Source of the DNA: Sulfitobacter sp. DSM 110093
GTDB lineage: Bacteria; Pseudomonadota; Alphaproteobacteria; Rhodobacterales; Rhodobacteraceae
Assembly (NCBI RefSeq): GCF_022788715.1
Contig: NZ_CP085167.1
Coordinates: 1,237,001-1,301,000 of the forward strand
DNA length: 64,000 nt
Reading direction: 5' to 3'
Shown: positions 9,219 through 19,162 of the stretch, piece by piece
How positions within the stretch are numbered: position 1 is the first letter of the stretch
How the letters are laid out: the number at the start of each line of letters is the position of its first letter
Made by a program: the position numbers and the translations under genes
The notes under the pieces: model-generated
The model's input: the letters and a program-made list of their open reading frames with translations, nothing else
Told to the model about the DNA's origin: nothing
Databases searched by the model: none

Positions 9219-11165
9219 ATGTTTGACACGATCCTGATTGCGAACCGGGGTGAGATTGCTTGCCGGGTAATGGAAACGGCGCAGGCCATGGGGGTGCGCT
9301 GTGTTGCGGTATATTCCGATGCGGACGCGGCGGCGAAACATGTACAGATGGCGGATGCGGCTGTGCATATTGGCGGCTCGGCACCGTCGAAGAGTTACCT
9401 CAAGGGCGATGTAATCATTCAGGCGGCGCTCGACAGTGGCGCGCAGGCGATCCATCCGGGCTATGGCTTTTTGAGTGAGAACCCCGATTTCGTGGAGGCG
9501 GTTGAGGCCGCGGGCCTGACCTTCATCGGGCCCTCGGCCAAGGCGATCCGGGCCATGGGGCTGAAAGATGCCGCCAAGGCACTGATGGTCGAGGCGGGCG
9601 TGCCTGTCGTGCCGGGCTATCACGGGGCGGATCAGGATGACGCATTGCTGGCCGAAGAAGCCGGCAAGATTGGTTATCCGGTGTTGATCAAGGCCGTCGC
9701 AGGCGGTGGCGGCAAGGGCATGCGGCTGGTCGAAGAGGCGACGGAATTTCAAGCGGCGCTCAATTCGGCTAGGTCTGAGGCCAAGACCGCCTTTGGCAAC
9801 TCTGATGTGCTGGTCGAGAAATTTGTCACCAAACCGCGCCATATCGAAGTGCAGGTCTTTGGCGATGGCGCGAACGCGGTGCATTTGTTTGAGCGTGATT
9901 GCTCGCTGCAGCGACGCCATCAAAAGGTCATCGAAGAGGCCCCCGCGCCGGGCATGACCGAAGAGATGCGCACAGCGATGGGCGATGCTGCGGTACGCGC
10001 GGCCGAGGCGATCGGCTATGCCGGAGCGGGGACGGTGGAATTTATCGTCGATGGATCAGGCGGTCTGTCGGCGGACGGGTTCTTTTTCATGGAGATGAAC
10101 ACGCGTTTGCAGGTAGAGCACCCGGTCACTGAGCTGATCACGGGCGTTGATCTGGTCGAATGGCAGTTGCGTGTCGCCGCGGGTGAGGCACTGCCAAAGG
10201 CGCAGGACGCGCTGACGATCAACGGTCACGCTTTTGAGGCGCGGCTCTATGCAGAGGATGTGCCGAAAGGGTTCTTGCCTGCAACCGGCACGCTGACGCA
10301 TCTACACTTCACCCCCCAGACCCGCGCCGACAGCGGCGTTCGGGCGGGCGATACGATCAGCCCTTTCTATGACCCGATGATTGCCAAGGTCATCGTCCAT
10401 GGACCGACCCGCGATGTGGCGCTCTCTCGTCTCCGGGCGGCGCTGGCGGGTTGCGAAGTTGGCGGCACGGTGACGAACCTTGCGTTCCTCGGTGCGCTGG
10501 CGGGTCACGAAGGGTTTGCGCAGGGTGATGTTGATACCGGGTTAATTGCGCGCGACATTGATGCGCTGACCACCCAGCCTGAAGTGCCGGCGCGGCATTT
10601 CGCGCGGGCGGCAATGGCGGCGCTTGGGTTGGATCAGCCGCAGGCAGAAGCGGGGTTTAACCTTTGGCGGCCCTTGCGACGGCAAGTCACCTTGGCGCGT
10701 GACGGTGAGGAACATCTGCTGAAGGTCAGGGTGCTGTCGGAAGACGTGCAACTTTGGAATGTCGGTGACAGCGAGGTACGGGCTGAGCGGATTGGCGGGC
10801 GTTGGAAGGTTGACGGCCATGTCGCGCCGACAGTTTCGGTCGCGGGTAATGTGGTCACGGTGTTTGATGCCTACGGCATTGTCTTTGACGTAGTCGACCC
10901 GCTGGCACGGGCTGCTGGTGCGCACGGCGATGGCAATATCGTCGAGGCACCGATGCCCGGTCTGGTGCGCGCGATTGATGCCGAAGTCGGCCAAAGCGTG
11001 ACCAAAGGCGATCGGCTTGCGGTGCTGGAAGCAATGAAGATGGAGCATTCGCTGCTGGCCGCGCGGGATGGCGTGGTGGCCGAAGTGCTGGCCCAACCGG
11101 GCGATCAAGTTGAGGCGGGGGCCGCTCTTGTCCGGTTGGCAGCCGAAGCAGAGGATGCGGCATGA
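9219..11165 (+). CDS. mccA: Methylcrotonyl-CoA carboxylase, biotin-carrying (alpha) subunit
   Basis: A 648-residue protein with biotin carboxylase (about 1-445; ATP-grasp glycine loop AVAGGGGKGMR, active-site FMEMNTRLQVEHPVTE), a linker, and a C-terminal biotinyl domain in which Lys607 of EAMKMEH is the biotin site. It carboxylates biotin with ATP and bicarbonate and hands the carboxyl to the beta subunit. Its stop overlaps the GST start by four bases. BirA, needed to attach biotin, is encoded at 32167-32898. Also called liuD. Confidence 0.93.
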   Translation: MFDTILIANRGEIACRVMETAQAMGVRCVAVYSDADAAAKHVQMADAAVHIGGSAPSKSYLKGDVIIQAALDSGAQAIHPGYGFLSENPDFVEAVEAAGLTFIGPSAKAIRAMGLKDAAKALMVEAGVPVVPGYHGADQDDALLAEEAGKIGYPVLIKAVAGGGGKGMRLVEEATEFQAALNSARSEAKTAFGNSDVLVEKFVTKPRHIEVQVFGDGANAVHLFERDCSLQRRHQKVIEEAPAPGMTEEMRTAMGDAAVRAAEAIGYAGAGTVEFIVDGSGGLSADGFFFMEMNTRLQVEHPVTELITGVDLVEWQLRVAAGEALPKAQDALTINGHAFEARLYAEDVPKGFLPATGTLTHLHFTPQTRADSGVRAGDTISPFYDPMIAKVIVHGPTRDVALSRLRAALAGCEVGGTVTNLAFLGALAGHEGFAQGDVDTGLIARDIDALTTQPEVPARHFARAAMAALGLDQPQAEAGFNLWRPLRRQVTLARDGEEHLLKVRVLSEDVQLWNVGDSEVRAERIGGRWKVDGHVAPTVSVAGNVVTVFDAYGIVFDVVDPLARAAGAHGDGNIVEAPMPGLVRAIDAEVGQSVTKGDRLAVLEAMKMEHSLLAARDGVVAEVLAQPGDQVEAGAALVRLAAEAEDAA

Positions 11166-11830
11166 TTACACTTCATCACTGCCCACAGACCCGTTCCATG
11201 CGCACCCTCTGGCTGCTGCATGAGTTGGATGACATCGAATTTCAGGTCAAAATCCACGCCTTTGACCGCAGCCTGCGCGACCCGGAATATCTGATCCTCT
11301 CCCCGGCAGGTCGCGTGCCTGCGCTAGAGATTGACGGCGAGCGAATGTTTGAGACGGGGGCGATCACGCAGTACCTGTGCGAACGCTACTCCCCTGATCG
11401 GATGGGCCGCTCGGTCGGCAGCCCGGACCGGATGGCGTGGCTTGTTTGGGTGAATTTCGCTGAAACGATCAGCCAGCACGCAGCAGCGCTGACCCAGCAG
11501 CATATCGCCCTGCGCGAAGATGCGATGCGCAGCCCCATCATAATGAAGCTTGAGGCCGCGCGCATTGCCAAATGCTATGATGCACTTGAGGCCCGTCTGT
11601 CGACGCCGCTGGAGAACCGCGATTACCTGCTGACCTCTGGTTTCTCAGCCGCTGACATCTCGGTGGGCCAAGCGGTCTATATGGCGCGGCATTTCGTGAA
11701 ATTGGATGACCACCCCTCGGTCGCGGCGTGGTATGAACGGATTACCGAGCGTGACAGCTTTGAACAAGCACTGCCCGAGGAGGGGCGGTTGTACGCGCAG
11801 GATTTCTATGCGCCATGGCCGGTTGAGTAA
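11162..11830 (+). CDS. Glutathione S-transferase family protein
   Basis: A 222-residue protein with an N-terminal thioredoxin-like half (MITLHHCPQTRSMRTLWLL; GRVPALEIDGERMFETGAI is the cis-proline and glutathione-binding segment) and an all-helical C-terminal half with FSAADISVGQ. The substrate is unknown. Its start overlaps the carboxylase stop by four bases, so it is co-translated with the leucine enzymes; removal of reactive enoyl-CoA or aldehyde by-products is a guess. Confidence 0.83.
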   Translation: MITLHHCPQTRSMRTLWLLHELDDIEFQVKIHAFDRSLRDPEYLILSPAGRVPALEIDGERMFETGAITQYLCERYSPDRMGRSVGSPDRMAWLVWVNFAETISQHAAALTQQHIALREDAMRSPIIMKLEAARIAKCYDALEARLSTPLENRDYLLTSGFSAADISVGQAVYMARHFVKLDDHPSVAAWYERITERDSFEQALPEEGRLYAQDFYAPWPVE

Positions 11831-11869
11831 GACCGGGCAGGCGGGCAATACAGCGGAGGAGAACGGCCA

Positions 11870-12724
11870 ATGAGCCTTGGACCATGTGAAATTTTCGAGG
11901 TCGGCCCGCGGGACGGCCTGCAAAACGAGAAGCGTGAGATACCGGTGGCCGAGAAGGTAGCACTGGTGAACAAGCTCAGCGCCGCAGGCTTTCGGCGGAT
12001 CGAATGCGCGAGTTTCGTCAGCCCCAAATGGGTGCCGCAAATGGCAGGCTCGGGCGAGGTGCTGGGCGGCATTAGCCGCACTGAGGGTGTTCGCTATGCC
12101 GCGCTGACCCCCAACATGCGCGGCTACGAGGACGCCGTGGCGGCCAAGGCAGACGAAATCGCGATTTTCGCCTCGGCCTCCGAAGGGTTCAGTCAGAAGA
12201 ACATCAATACCAGTATTGAGGAGGCATTTGAGCGATTCGCGCCGATCCTTGAAGAAGCACGTCATATCGACATGCCGGTCCGGGGTTATGTCTCTTGCGT
12301 GGTTGAATGCCCTTATGACGGCAAAGTTGCCCCGGCTGACGTGGCGCGGGTGGCGGATAAGCTGTTCGCGATGGGCTGCTACGAAGTGTCCCTTGGCGAC
12401 ACCATCGGCGCGGGCACTCCCGACAGCATCGCGCGGATGCTGCTAGCAGTGCGTGACGTGGTGCCGGTGGGGCGCTTGGCGGGGCATTATCATGACACCC
12501 ACGGTCGGGCGATGTCGAATATCGACGCGTCCCTGTCGATGGGCGTGCGGGTCTTTGACGCGGCGGTTGGCGGTTTGGGCGGTTGCCCCTATGCGCCCGG
12601 CGCGGCGGGCAATGTCGCCACCGAGGCGGTGAATGAACATCTGACGGCACTGGGGTATGACACCGGCGTCGATCAGGCGGTGGTGCTGGAAGCCGCCGAA
12701 ATGGCGCGGGCAATGCGAGGCTGA
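11870..12724 (+). CDS. mvaB: Hydroxymethylglutaryl-CoA lyase
   Basis: A 284-residue TIM-barrel lyase. FEVGPRDGLQNEK carries the metal-binding aspartate and catalytic arginine, HYHDTHGRA the metal histidines, and Cys239 in LGGCPYAPGAAGN the catalytic cysteine of the family signature. It splits HMG-CoA into acetoacetate and acetyl-CoA, the last step of leucine degradation. A GGAGGAGAA stretch lies upstream of the ATG. One base separates it from the hydratase gene. Also called liuE. Confidence 0.93.
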   Translation: MSLGPCEIFEVGPRDGLQNEKREIPVAEKVALVNKLSAAGFRRIECASFVSPKWVPQMAGSGEVLGGISRTEGVRYAALTPNMRGYEDAVAAKADEIAIFASASEGFSQKNINTSIEEAFERFAPILEEARHIDMPVRGYVSCVVECPYDGKVAPADVARVADKLFAMGCYEVSLGDTIGAGTPDSIARMLLAVRDVVPVGRLAGHYHDTHGRAMSNIDASLSMGVRVFDAAVGGLGGCPYAPGAAGNVATEAVNEHLTALGYDTGVDQAVVLEAAEMARAMRG

Positions 12725-12725
12725 C

Positions 12726-13508
12726 ATGTACGAGACTTTGACGATTGAAACCGACTCGCGTGGGGTGGCGACGCTCACCTTGAACCGACCGGAAAAGCAC
12801 AATGCCATGTCGGCGCAGATGCTGGCGGACCTCACCGATGCCGCGGGTCAGTTGGCCAGTGACGATGCGGTGCGTGTGGTGGTGCTGACCGGGGCGGGCA
12901 AATCATTTTGCGCGGGTGGTGATCTGGGCTGGATGCGCGATCAGGCGGATATGGATGCTGAGACACGCTCGGCTGAGGCGGGCAAACTTGCGACGATGCT
13001 GGGCGCGCTCAACGCATTGCCAAAGCCGGTTATCGGCAAACTGCAAGGCAATGCCTTTGGCGGCGGGGTTGGTATGGCTTCTGTTTGTGACGTGGCCGTG
13101 GGGGTAGATACCCTCAAGATGGGGTTCACCGAGACACGCCTTGGCATCATCCCGGCGACAATCGGGCCTTACGTTCTGGCGCGGATGGGCGAGGGGCGGG
13201 CGCGGCGGGTCTTTATGTCTGCGCGGCTATTTGGCGCGGCAGAGGCCGTTGATCTGGGGCTGCTCGCCCGTGCCGTTCCGGCCGACGAACTCGACGCGGC
13301 GATTGAGGCCGAAGTCGTGCCCTATCTCTCTTGCGCACCAGGTGCCGTTGCGGCAGCCAAGAAGCTCGCGCAGGACTTAGGCGGAATCGCCACACCCGAG
13401 GCGGTAAAACTGTCCATCGATGCGCTGGCCGCACGCTGGGAAACCGAAGAAGCAGCCGAAGGAATCGGTGCATTTTTCGACAAGCGCAAGGCAGCTTGGG
13501 TGATCTAA
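12726..13508 (+). CDS. Methylglutaconyl-CoA hydratase-type enoyl-CoA hydratase
   Basis: A 260-residue crotonase-fold protein. LNRPEKHNAM, the oxyanion-hole segment GKSFCAGGDLGWM and LQGNAFGGGVGMASVCDV are visible. From its place next to HMG-CoA lyase it should hydrate 3-methylglutaconyl-CoA to HMG-CoA (LiuC function), filling the one step not covered by other genes here. General enoyl-CoA hydratase activity cannot be excluded. The ATG at 12726 directly follows the lyase stop; upstream in-frame codons overlap the lyase and look spurious. Confidence 0.85.
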   Translation: MYETLTIETDSRGVATLTLNRPEKHNAMSAQMLADLTDAAGQLASDDAVRVVVLTGAGKSFCAGGDLGWMRDQADMDAETRSAEAGKLATMLGALNALPKPVIGKLQGNAFGGGVGMASVCDVAVGVDTLKMGFTETRLGIIPATIGPYVLARMGEGRARRVFMSARLFGAAEAVDLGLLARAVPADELDAAIEAEVVPYLSCAPGAVAAAKKLAQDLGGIATPEAVKLSIDALAARWETEEAAEGIGAFFDKRKAAWVI

Positions 13509-13572
13509 CGCGCAGCGCAGACGATTTGACGGTATTGAAGCGGGGCGGGCAGCAATATGCGGGCTTGGCCCG

Positions 13573-13601
13573 TTGACCCTACCCACCGGCAGAGTTAAAC
13601 C
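13573..13601 (+). promoter_or_regulatory. Candidate promoter of the nuo operon
   Basis: TTGACC at 13573-13578 and TAAACC at 13596-13601 are 17 bases apart in the 162-base gap before nuoA. The -35 match is good and the -10 match weak, as often in alphaproteobacteria. Assigned by eye only. Confidence 0.28.
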
Positions 13602-13656
13602 CATTCCAAGTTTGTCTGCGCGGGGCTCGGACCCCTTTCGATTGCCGCGCACCGCG

Positions 13657-13663
13657 AAAGGAG
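13657..13663 (+). promoter_or_regulatory. Shine-Dalgarno site that decides the nuoA TTG start
   Basis: AAAGGAG lies seven bases before the TTG at 13671 and 16 bases before the in-frame ATG at 13680. The spacing favours the TTG as the real nuoA initiator. Confidence 0.6.
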
Positions 13664-13670
13664 CATCCCC

Positions 13671-14641
<971 letters not shown>

Positions 14642-14647
14642 GACAAG

Positions 14648-14672
14648 GGCCTGCGCCGGATCGGGGCAGGCC
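14648..14672. repeat. Hairpin in the nuoB-nuoC spacer
   Basis: GGCCTGC (14648-14654) and GCAGGCC (14666-14672) form a perfect 7-bp stem with an 11-base loop, followed by AAAAGG. It might be a processing or stability element. There is no U-run, so termination seems unlikely. Confidence 0.4.
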
Positions 14673-14683
14673 AAAAGGACGTA

Positions 14684-14696
14684 GCGCCAAAGGCGC
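14684..14696. repeat. Second hairpin in the nuoB-nuoC spacer
   Basis: GCGCC-AAA-GGCGC is a compact stem-loop 11 bases after the first one and about 45 bases before the nuoC start. Function unknown. Confidence 0.35.
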
Positions 14697-14742
14697 GGGA
14701 CAGTGAGATGGCGTTGATCGGCGCGTGGAAGGAAGATTTGCG

Positions 14743-15372
14743 ATGAGCGAACAACTGCAGGAACTTGGGGCCTATATCGAAGCCAAGCGGCCCGATTGTG
14801 TGCTGGGATGGGATGTCACCAAGGGTGAGTTGAACATGTCCGTGGCACTGGCGAATATCGCGGGCCTTGTTGAGTTCCTTAAGGGCGACCCGACCTGCCG
14901 TTTCTCGACCTTGGTCGACATTACGGCGGTGGATTATCCCGGCCGTGCGAAACGGTTCGACGTGGTGTACCACTTCCTGTCGATGTACCAAAACCACCGC
15001 ATCCGCCTGCGTGCCACCGCGCGTGAAAAGGATATGGTGCCGTCGATCACCGGTGTGCACCCCAGTGCCGATTGGTTCGAGCGTGAAGTCTTCGACATGT
15101 TCGGCATCCTGTTTTCCGGCCACCCAGACCTGCGCCGCATCCTGACCGACTATGGTTTCCGCGGCCACCCGCTGCGCAAGGACTTCCCGACGACGGGCTA
15201 TACCGAAGTGCGCTATGACGAAGCCGCCAAGCGCGTGGTCTATGAACCGGTGAGCCTTGTGCAGGAATACCGCCAGTTCGATTTCATGTCGCCTTGGGAA
15301 GGGGCCGATTACATCCTGCCCGGCGATGACAAGTCGGCGCCTGACGGTCATGTGAGCAAGGACGCGAAGTAA
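14743..15372 (+). CDS. nuoC: NADH-quinone oxidoreductase subunit C
   Basis: A 209-residue peripheral-arm subunit (30-kDa type), separate from NuoD as in other alphaproteobacteria. The signature [20 protein letters not shown] followed by [16 protein letters not shown] is complete. It scaffolds NuoD, NuoB and NuoI and holds no cofactor. The ATG at 14743 has GGAAGGAAG upstream; an in-frame ATG-like extension to 14725 is less likely. Its stop overlaps the next small ORF by one base (TAATG). Confidence 0.95.
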   Translation: MSEQLQELGAYIEAKRPDCVLGWDVTKGELNMSVALANIAGLVEFLKGDPTCRFSTLVDITAVDYPGRAKRFDVVYHFLSMYQNHRIRLRATAREKDMVPSITGVHPSADWFEREVFDMFGILFSGHPDLRRILTDYGFRGHPLRKDFPTTGYTEVRYDEAAKRVVYEPVSLVQEYRQFDFMSPWEGADYILPGDDKSAPDGHVSKDAK

Positions 15373-15545
15373 TGGGCGGGATGGGCTGGCTGATCCTCTC
15401 GGCGCTGACGGCCATCCCGATGGTCAAGCTGCTGCCGTTCTTTGGCATTAACAAATACTGGGCGGCGGCCTGCCTGATCCCGCTGGGCACGATTGCCCTG
15501 CTGTGGTGGATGGGCATGAAGCTGCAAGAACTGGAGAAACGGTAA
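15372..15545 (+). CDS. 57-residue membrane protein between nuoC and nuoD
   Basis: The ORF starts [18 protein letters not shown] and has two hydrophobic stretches (about 4-24 and 31-48), then a charged tail MKLQELEKR. It fits exactly between nuoC and nuoD: TAATG at its start and TAATG at its end, one-base overlaps on both sides, which is strong evidence that it is translated. I do not recognise a family. It could be an accessory or assembly peptide of complex I, comparable to the unidentified reading frames known in the Paracoccus and Rhodobacter operons. Confidence 0.72.
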   Translation: MGGMGWLILSALTAIPMVKLLPFFGINKYWAAACLIPLGTIALLWWMGMKLQELEKR

Positions 15546-16789
15546 TGGACGGCGACATTCGCACAAAAGCCTTTGACGACGGGTCGACCGACTTTGAGTC
15601 CGGCGAGCAGAAGATCCGCAACTTCAACATCAACTTCGGCCCGCAACACCCTGCCGCGCACGGTGTTTTGCGTCTGGTGCTTGAGCTTGACGGCGAGGTG
15701 GTAGAACGGTGCGATCCGCATATCGGCCTGCTGCACCGTGGCACCGAAAAGCTGATGGAAAGCCGCACTTACCTGCAAAACCTGCCGTATTTCGACCGGT
15801 TGGATTACGTGGCACCGATGAACCAAGAGCACGCTTGGTGTCTGGCGATTGAAAAGCTGACCGGCACCGTTGTGCCCCGCCGCGCCTCGCTGATCCGTGT
15901 GCTGTTCTGCGAAATTGGCCGCATCCTGAACCACCTATTGAACATCACCACACAGGCGCTTGACGTCGGCGCCCTGACGCCGCCGCTTTGGGGTTTTGAA
16001 GAGCGTGAAAGCCTGATGATCTTTTACGAGCGGGCCTGTGGTGCACGCCTGCACGCGGCCTATTTCCGCCCCGGCGGTGTACACCAAGACCTGCCGCCAG
16101 CGCTGCTGGACGATATCGAAACATGGTGCGCGCAATTCCTGACCAAATTCATGGTCGATATTGACGAACTGCTGACCGAGAACCGGATCTTTAAGCAGCG
16201 AAACGTCGACATCGGCATCATATCCGAGCAGGAAATTCTCGATTACGGTTTCAGCGGTGTCATGGTGCGCGGTTCCGGGTTGGCTTGGGATCTGCGGCGT
16301 TCGCAACCCTATGAATGCTATGACGAATTCGACTTCCAAATCCCCGTGGGCAAGAATGGCGACTGCTTTGACCGTTACCTCTGCCGCATGGAAGAGATGC
16401 GCCAGTCGACCTACATCATCCAGCAGGCGATTGAGAAATTGCGCGCCCCCGAAGGGCAGGGCGACATCCTCGCCCGTGGCAAGATCACCCCGCCGTCGCG
16501 CACCGCGATGAAGACCGACATGGAAAGCCTGATCCACCACTTCAAGCTTTACACCGAAGGTTTCCACGTGCCCGAGGGCGAAGTGTATTGTGCGGTCGAA
16601 GCGCCGAAGGGCGAGTTTGGCGTTTACCTCGTGGCCGATGGCTCCAACAAACCTTACCGCTCCAAAATCCGTGCGCCCGGTTTCTTGCACTTGCAGGCGA
16701 TGGACCATGTGGCCAGCGGTCACCAACTTGCCGACGTGGCCGCGATCATCGGTACGATGGACGTCGTCTTTGGAGAGATTGACCGGTGA
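15545..16789 (+). CDS. nuoD: NADH-quinone oxidoreductase subunit D
   Basis: A 414-residue subunit (49-kDa type), related to the large subunit of NiFe hydrogenases but without the metal site. [16 protein letters not shown] marks the quinone-binding hairpin with its histidines. It forms the quinone cavity with NuoB. The ATG at 15545 overlaps the stop of the 57-residue ORF; the open frame extends 14 codons upstream, but those codons lie inside that ORF. The stop overlaps a 26-residue ORF (TGATG). Confidence 0.96.
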   Translation: MDGDIRTKAFDDGSTDFESGEQKIRNFNINFGPQHPAAHGVLRLVLELDGEVVERCDPHIGLLHRGTEKLMESRTYLQNLPYFDRLDYVAPMNQEHAWCLAIEKLTGTVVPRRASLIRVLFCEIGRILNHLLNITTQALDVGALTPPLWGFEERESLMIFYERACGARLHAAYFRPGGVHQDLPPALLDDIETWCAQFLTKFMVDIDELLTENRIFKQRNVDIGIISEQEILDYGFSGVMVRGSGLAWDLRRSQPYECYDEFDFQIPVGKNGDCFDRYLCRMEEMRQSTYIIQQAIEKLRAPEGQGDILARGKITPPSRTAMKTDMESLIHHFKLYTEGFHVPEGEVYCAVEAPKGEFGVYLVADGSNKPYRSKIRAPGFLHLQAMDHVASGHQLADVAAIIGTMDVVFGEIDR

Positions 16790-16869
16790 TGCCGGTCGTC
16801 TCGCTCCGTTTTGAAGAAATTTACGCCGGGGGCATCATTGGCCTCCGCCTGACCATAGGTTCGAACTAA
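16789..16869 (+). CDS. 26-residue micro-ORF bridging nuoD and nuoE
   Basis: The frame begins [16 protein letters not shown] and ends IGSN. Its ATG overlaps the nuoD stop (TGATG) and its stop overlaps the nuoE ATG (TAATG). Such a double overlap keeps a terminating ribosome in place to start nuoE, so it may act as a translational bridge even if the peptide has no function. There is no clear Shine-Dalgarno site for nuoE otherwise. The alternative is coincidence in an 80-base spacer. Confidence 0.5.
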   Translation: MPVVSLRFEEIYAGGIIGLRLTIGSN

Positions 16870-18020
16870 TGCTCCGCCGTCTACACCCTGACCAGCCCGA
16901 CAGTTTTGCCTTCACGCCCGCCAACCAAGAATGGGCCGAAGCGCAGATCACCAAATACCCCGAGGGCCGTCAGGCCAGCGCGATCATTCCACTGCTGTGG
17001 CGCGCGCAGGAGCAAGAGGGTTGGCTGACCCGTGCGGCGATTGAACATGTCTCGGAAATGCTGGGCATGGCCTATATCCGCGGGCTGGAAGTGGCGACGT
17101 TCTACTTCATGTTTCAGCTGCAACCCGTTGGTTCCGTGGCCCATATCCAAGTTTGCGGCACCACGTCCTGCATGATCTGCGGGGCCGAAGATTTGGTCGC
17201 TGTCTGCAAAGAGCGTATCGCCAACAAACCGCATGAGTTGTCAGCGGATGGGCGTTTTTCGTGGGAAGAAGTCGAATGCCTTGGCGCGTGCTCCAACGCG
17301 CCCATGGCTCAGATCGGCAAGGACTATTACGAAGACCTGACCACCGCGCGGCTGAACGAAATCCTTGATGAGTTGAGCGACGGGCGCGTGCCGGTGCCCG
17401 GCCCGCAGAACGGGCGCTATGCGTCAGAGCCTTTGGGCGGGTTGACCAGCCTCACGGACCACGAAAGCGGGCGCACGCAGTACAATGCCAGCGCGCAGGC
17501 TGCGGTGGACATCGGTGATACGGTGAAGCGTATCGACGGCACGGAAGTGGCGCTGCTGACCCCGTGGCGGAACCAGCCCGAGGCACCAAAACCAGAAACT
17601 GTGGAAGAGGTCGAAGCCGAAGAGCCGCGTCCAGCAGAAGGCGAGAGCGCCGACAAGACCGGCGTGACCGAGCAGGAGGCAGAGGCCACTTCGAAGAGCA
17701 AGCCGCGCTCTAAGCGGGACCCGGAAGGTGAAACCGCTGATGCTGCCAAAGCCGAGACCAGCGCGCCCGCCACACCCGGCACTAAGCCAAGCCAGTTGGG
17801 CGGCCCGCGTGAGGGCGGGGCGGATGATCTGAAAAAGATCAAAGGCGTCGGTCCGAAGCTGGAGCAGATGCTCAACGGCATGGGCTTTTACCACTTTGAC
17901 CAGATCGCCCAATGGGGCCCCGAGGAGGTCGCTTGGGTCGACCAGAACCTCGAAGGGTTCAAAGGCCGCGTCAGCCGCGACAACTGGGTAGAGCAGGCCG
18001 CGCGCCTCGCAGAAGAATAA
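16869..18020 (+). CDS. nuoE: NADH-quinone oxidoreductase subunit E with C-terminal helix-hairpin-helix module
   Basis: A 383-residue form of the 24-kDa subunit. Residues 1 to about 190 are the thioredoxin-like domain holding the 2Fe-2S cluster N1a, with ligands in [11 protein letters not shown] and CLGACSNAP. Next comes a Pro/Glu/Ala/Lys-rich linker (about 230-315), and then a module at 318-381 starting [15 protein letters not shown] and ending [14 protein letters not shown]. Most NuoE proteins stop after the first domain (about 160-240 residues). The same module ends the next gene product. Its job is unknown; the GVGP turn resembles nucleic-acid-binding helix-hairpin-helix motifs. Confidence 0.93.
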   Translation: MLRRLHPDQPDSFAFTPANQEWAEAQITKYPEGRQASAIIPLLWRAQEQEGWLTRAAIEHVSEMLGMAYIRGLEVATFYFMFQLQPVGSVAHIQVCGTTSCMICGAEDLVAVCKERIANKPHELSADGRFSWEEVECLGACSNAPMAQIGKDYYEDLTTARLNEILDELSDGRVPVPGPQNGRYASEPLGGLTSLTDHESGRTQYNASAQAAVDIGDTVKRIDGTEVALLTPWRNQPEAPKPETVEEVEAEEPRPAEGESADKTGVTEQEAEATSKSKPRSKRDPEGETADAAKAETSAPATPGTKPSQLGGPREGGADDLKKIKGVGPKLEQMLNGMGFYHFDQIAQWGPEEVAWVDQNLEGFKGRVSRDNWVEQAARLAEE

Positions 18021-18112
18021 AACGGAGATTAACAACGGGCCAAGGACGGCACCCACACCACCCCGCAGAGCCATAAGCCGCATCGCCCGCATCAAGGGAG
18101 AGAAGGACAGTC

Positions 18113-18907
18113 ATGACGGATATTTCTGAACGAGAGGCCTGCTCCAAGCGTTGCTGGTGGCTGGCTGCTGGTGTCGGTTTGCTGGTGGCATTCTTGTTGT
18201 TGGCCTTCGGCATCTGGGGGCTGTTGATGTCCATTCTGGCCGGTGTGCTGGTGGCGGTGATCGTAGGTTATCTTGCGATGACATTGCTGTGCAAAGACGT
18301 CCCCGCAGCTGCGCCCCAAGACAACACGCGTAGTGCGGCGGCCGCATCTGTCGCAGCGGCGCCCACCGCATCGGGCAGCGTTTCGTCAGCTGTTGGCAAT
18401 GTCCCGGCGGGGGATGCGGGAATTGGTGCCGCACGCAAGGCAAGCGCACCTGTTGAGCCTGAAGCCGAAACGGCCCAAGAGACGCCTAGCGCGCCGGTTG
18501 CCGATACCGCCGCGGTTGAGGCCGCGCCGGAACAGGTTGAAAAGGCAGATGAAGCGCCAGCAGCTGTGGAAACCCCCGAAGCAGCGGTTGTACCGGAAGC
18601 CACGTCCACGTCAACTGCCGCGCCCGTGGCAGGCCCGGTTGAAACCTCTGCTGATGGCAAGCCTGCGCTGCTGGACGCGCCACGCGCCGATGGGGCGGAC
18701 GACCTTAAGCGTATTGGTGGCATTGGGCCAAAGTTGGAACAGACCCTGAATGAACTGGGCATCTACCACTTTGATCAGCTTGCCGCGCTTCAGGGTGATG
18801 AAATCGAATGGGTTGACGCCCGTCTGCGGTTCAAGGGCCGCATTCAACGTGATGATTGGATCGGTCAGGCCAAAGCACTTGCCAACGATGGCAAGGCCAA
18901 GGTTTGA
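18113..18907 (+). CDS. Two-TM protein with NuoE-like C-terminal helix-hairpin-helix module
   Basis: A 264-residue protein. Residues 1-20 hold a cysteine pair (ACSKRC), about 15-60 form two adjacent TM segments, about 62-190 are a low-complexity Ala/Pro/Glu linker, and 195-258 repeat the NuoE module (DDLKRIGGIGPKLEQTLN ... FKGRIQRDDWIGQAKAL). The module would face the cytoplasm if both ends are inside. It lies 92 bases after nuoE. It could tether something to complex I at the membrane; this is inference. Confidence 0.75.
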   Translation: MTDISEREACSKRCWWLAAGVGLLVAFLLLAFGIWGLLMSILAGVLVAVIVGYLAMTLLCKDVPAAAPQDNTRSAAAASVAAAPTASGSVSSAVGNVPAGDAGIGAARKASAPVEPEAETAQETPSAPVADTAAVEAAPEQVEKADEAPAAVETPEAAVVPEATSTSTAAPVAGPVETSADGKPALLDAPRADGADDLKRIGGIGPKLEQTLNELGIYHFDQLAALQGDEIEWVDARLRFKGRIQRDDWIGQAKALANDGKAKV

Positions 18908-18923
18908 CGGAGCGACGAGAGAC

Positions 18924-19157
18924 ATGAGCGAAGCCGAAGACAGAGCGCTTGCCCGCAAGGGCCGCACCGCAGGGCTGGTCATTGCCGTGACCATGTGCCT
19001 GTGGCTGACCATACAATGGGCTGGCCCGGCGCTTGGCCTGCCGGGGCGTTATGCGCTGCTCTTCGATTTTGCTGCGCTGGCCGCGCTTTTCTGGGCGATG
19101 GTCGTGATATATCAAATGTGGCAGGCCCGCCGGGCCAGCCGTGAGAACCAAAGGTAG
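18924..19157 (+). CDS. DUF5337-like small membrane protein
   Basis: A 77-residue protein with a charged N-terminus ([17 protein letters not shown]), two TM segments (about 17-37 and 44-65) and a basic tail [11 protein letters not shown] associate it with DUF5337, a family seen in complex I operons of Rhodobacterales; this is from memory. The ATG at 18924 is chosen because upstream in-frame codons overlap the preceding gene. It ends five bases before nuoF. Confidence 0.65.
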   Translation: MSEAEDRALARKGRTAGLVIAVTMCLWLTIQWAGPALGLPGRYALLFDFAALAALFWAMVVIYQMWQARRASRENQR

Positions 19158-19162
19158 GCATC

